A stretch of 7,154 nt of DNA from Chromatiaceae bacterium. GTDB taxonomy: Bacteria; Pseudomonadota; Gammaproteobacteria; Chromatiales; Chromatiaceae. Below the pieces are notes generated by a model. It was not told the DNA's origin. It saw only the letters and a list, made by a program, of their open reading frames with translations, and did no database searches. Each line of letters opens with the position of its first letter. Position 1 is the stretch's first letter. The position numbers and the translations under genes were made by a program. The stretch spans positions 1 to 7,154 of the forward strand of contig DTXR01000444.1 of the NCBI GenBank assembly GCA_012962365.1, written 5' to 3'. Positions 7,087-7,154 of this stretch are shown here, in pieces.

Positions 7087-7154
7087 GTCATTCCGGCGAA
7101 GGCCGGAATCTATGTGGTTGATTCTACTGGATCCCGGCATTCGCCGGGATGACG
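7087..7154. repeat. Nested inverted repeat, REP/MITE-like intergenic element (may continue past the window)
   Basis: The left arm starts GTCATTCCGGC and the right arm ends GCCGGGATGAC; they are inverted copies of each other with a few differences. Each arm is itself a hairpin with a perfect 8-bp stem: ATTCCGGC/GCCGGAAT around GAAG (7090-7109) and ATCCCGGC/GCCGGGAT around ATTC (7131-7150). About 20 bases separate the two. GTCATTCC...GGATGAC elements like this are widespread between genes in proteobacteria. It could also help end transcription of the kinase operon. The outer edge cannot be fixed because the window stops. Confidence 0.75.

Noticed and set aside
7061..7154. Short open frame beginning MPKETLINWSF behind GAGAAGG and running off the window
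   Set aside because: Most of it is a translation of the inverted repeat (e.g. DPGIRRDD), a common source of spurious small genes.

Overview
The window looks like chromosomal DNA of a free-living Gram-negative bacterium, most likely a gammaproteobacterium. The grounds are two proteins with Sec-type signal peptides, a thrombospondin type-3 (TSP3) calcium-binding tail, a sigma-70 factor of the Sigma70_ECF (TIGR02999 / ECF43-like) group next to a Ser/Thr kinase with TPR repeats, and a short intergenic inverted repeat of the GTCATTCC...GGATGAC type. No rRNA, tRNA, CRISPR array, transposase or phage gene is visible, so the taxonomic call is an inference.

Layout. Two divergent transcription units face away from a 231-bp intergenic region (3450-3680). 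Leftward on the minus strand are (1) a 646-aa secreted beta-propeller-like protein (3449-1509) and then (2) a second secreted protein (1448-234). Protein 2 is interrupted at its 3' end by a tandem 4-bp duplication. Past that point the frame continues as an open TSP3-containing segment (1-235) that runs off the left edge. Rightward on the plus strand are (3) an ECF sigma factor (3681-4205) and (4), overlapping it by about 20 bp, a 907-aa transmembrane Ser/Thr kinase with about ten TPR units (4186-6909). The right end (6910-7154) has no credible gene. It holds a small AT-rich hairpin just after the kinase stop and a nested inverted repeat cut by the window edge.

How the parts may work together. 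Sigma factors of this group are known to sit beside Hanks-type kinases. In the described Vibrio EcfP/PknT pair, the kinase switches the sigma factor on by phosphorylating region 2.2. Here the acidic DAED-type motif of sigma region 2.2 is replaced by G-T-R-S, giving phosphorylatable residues where acidic ones are usual, which fits that mechanism. The divergent secreted proteins are the nearest candidate regulon or signal partner. A near-perfect 28-bp dyad (3511-3538) lies between the two units, just upstream of the propeller gene, and could be the operator that links them. This four-gene sigma/kinase/secreted-protein module is the most interesting content of the window; the functional link is a hypothesis.
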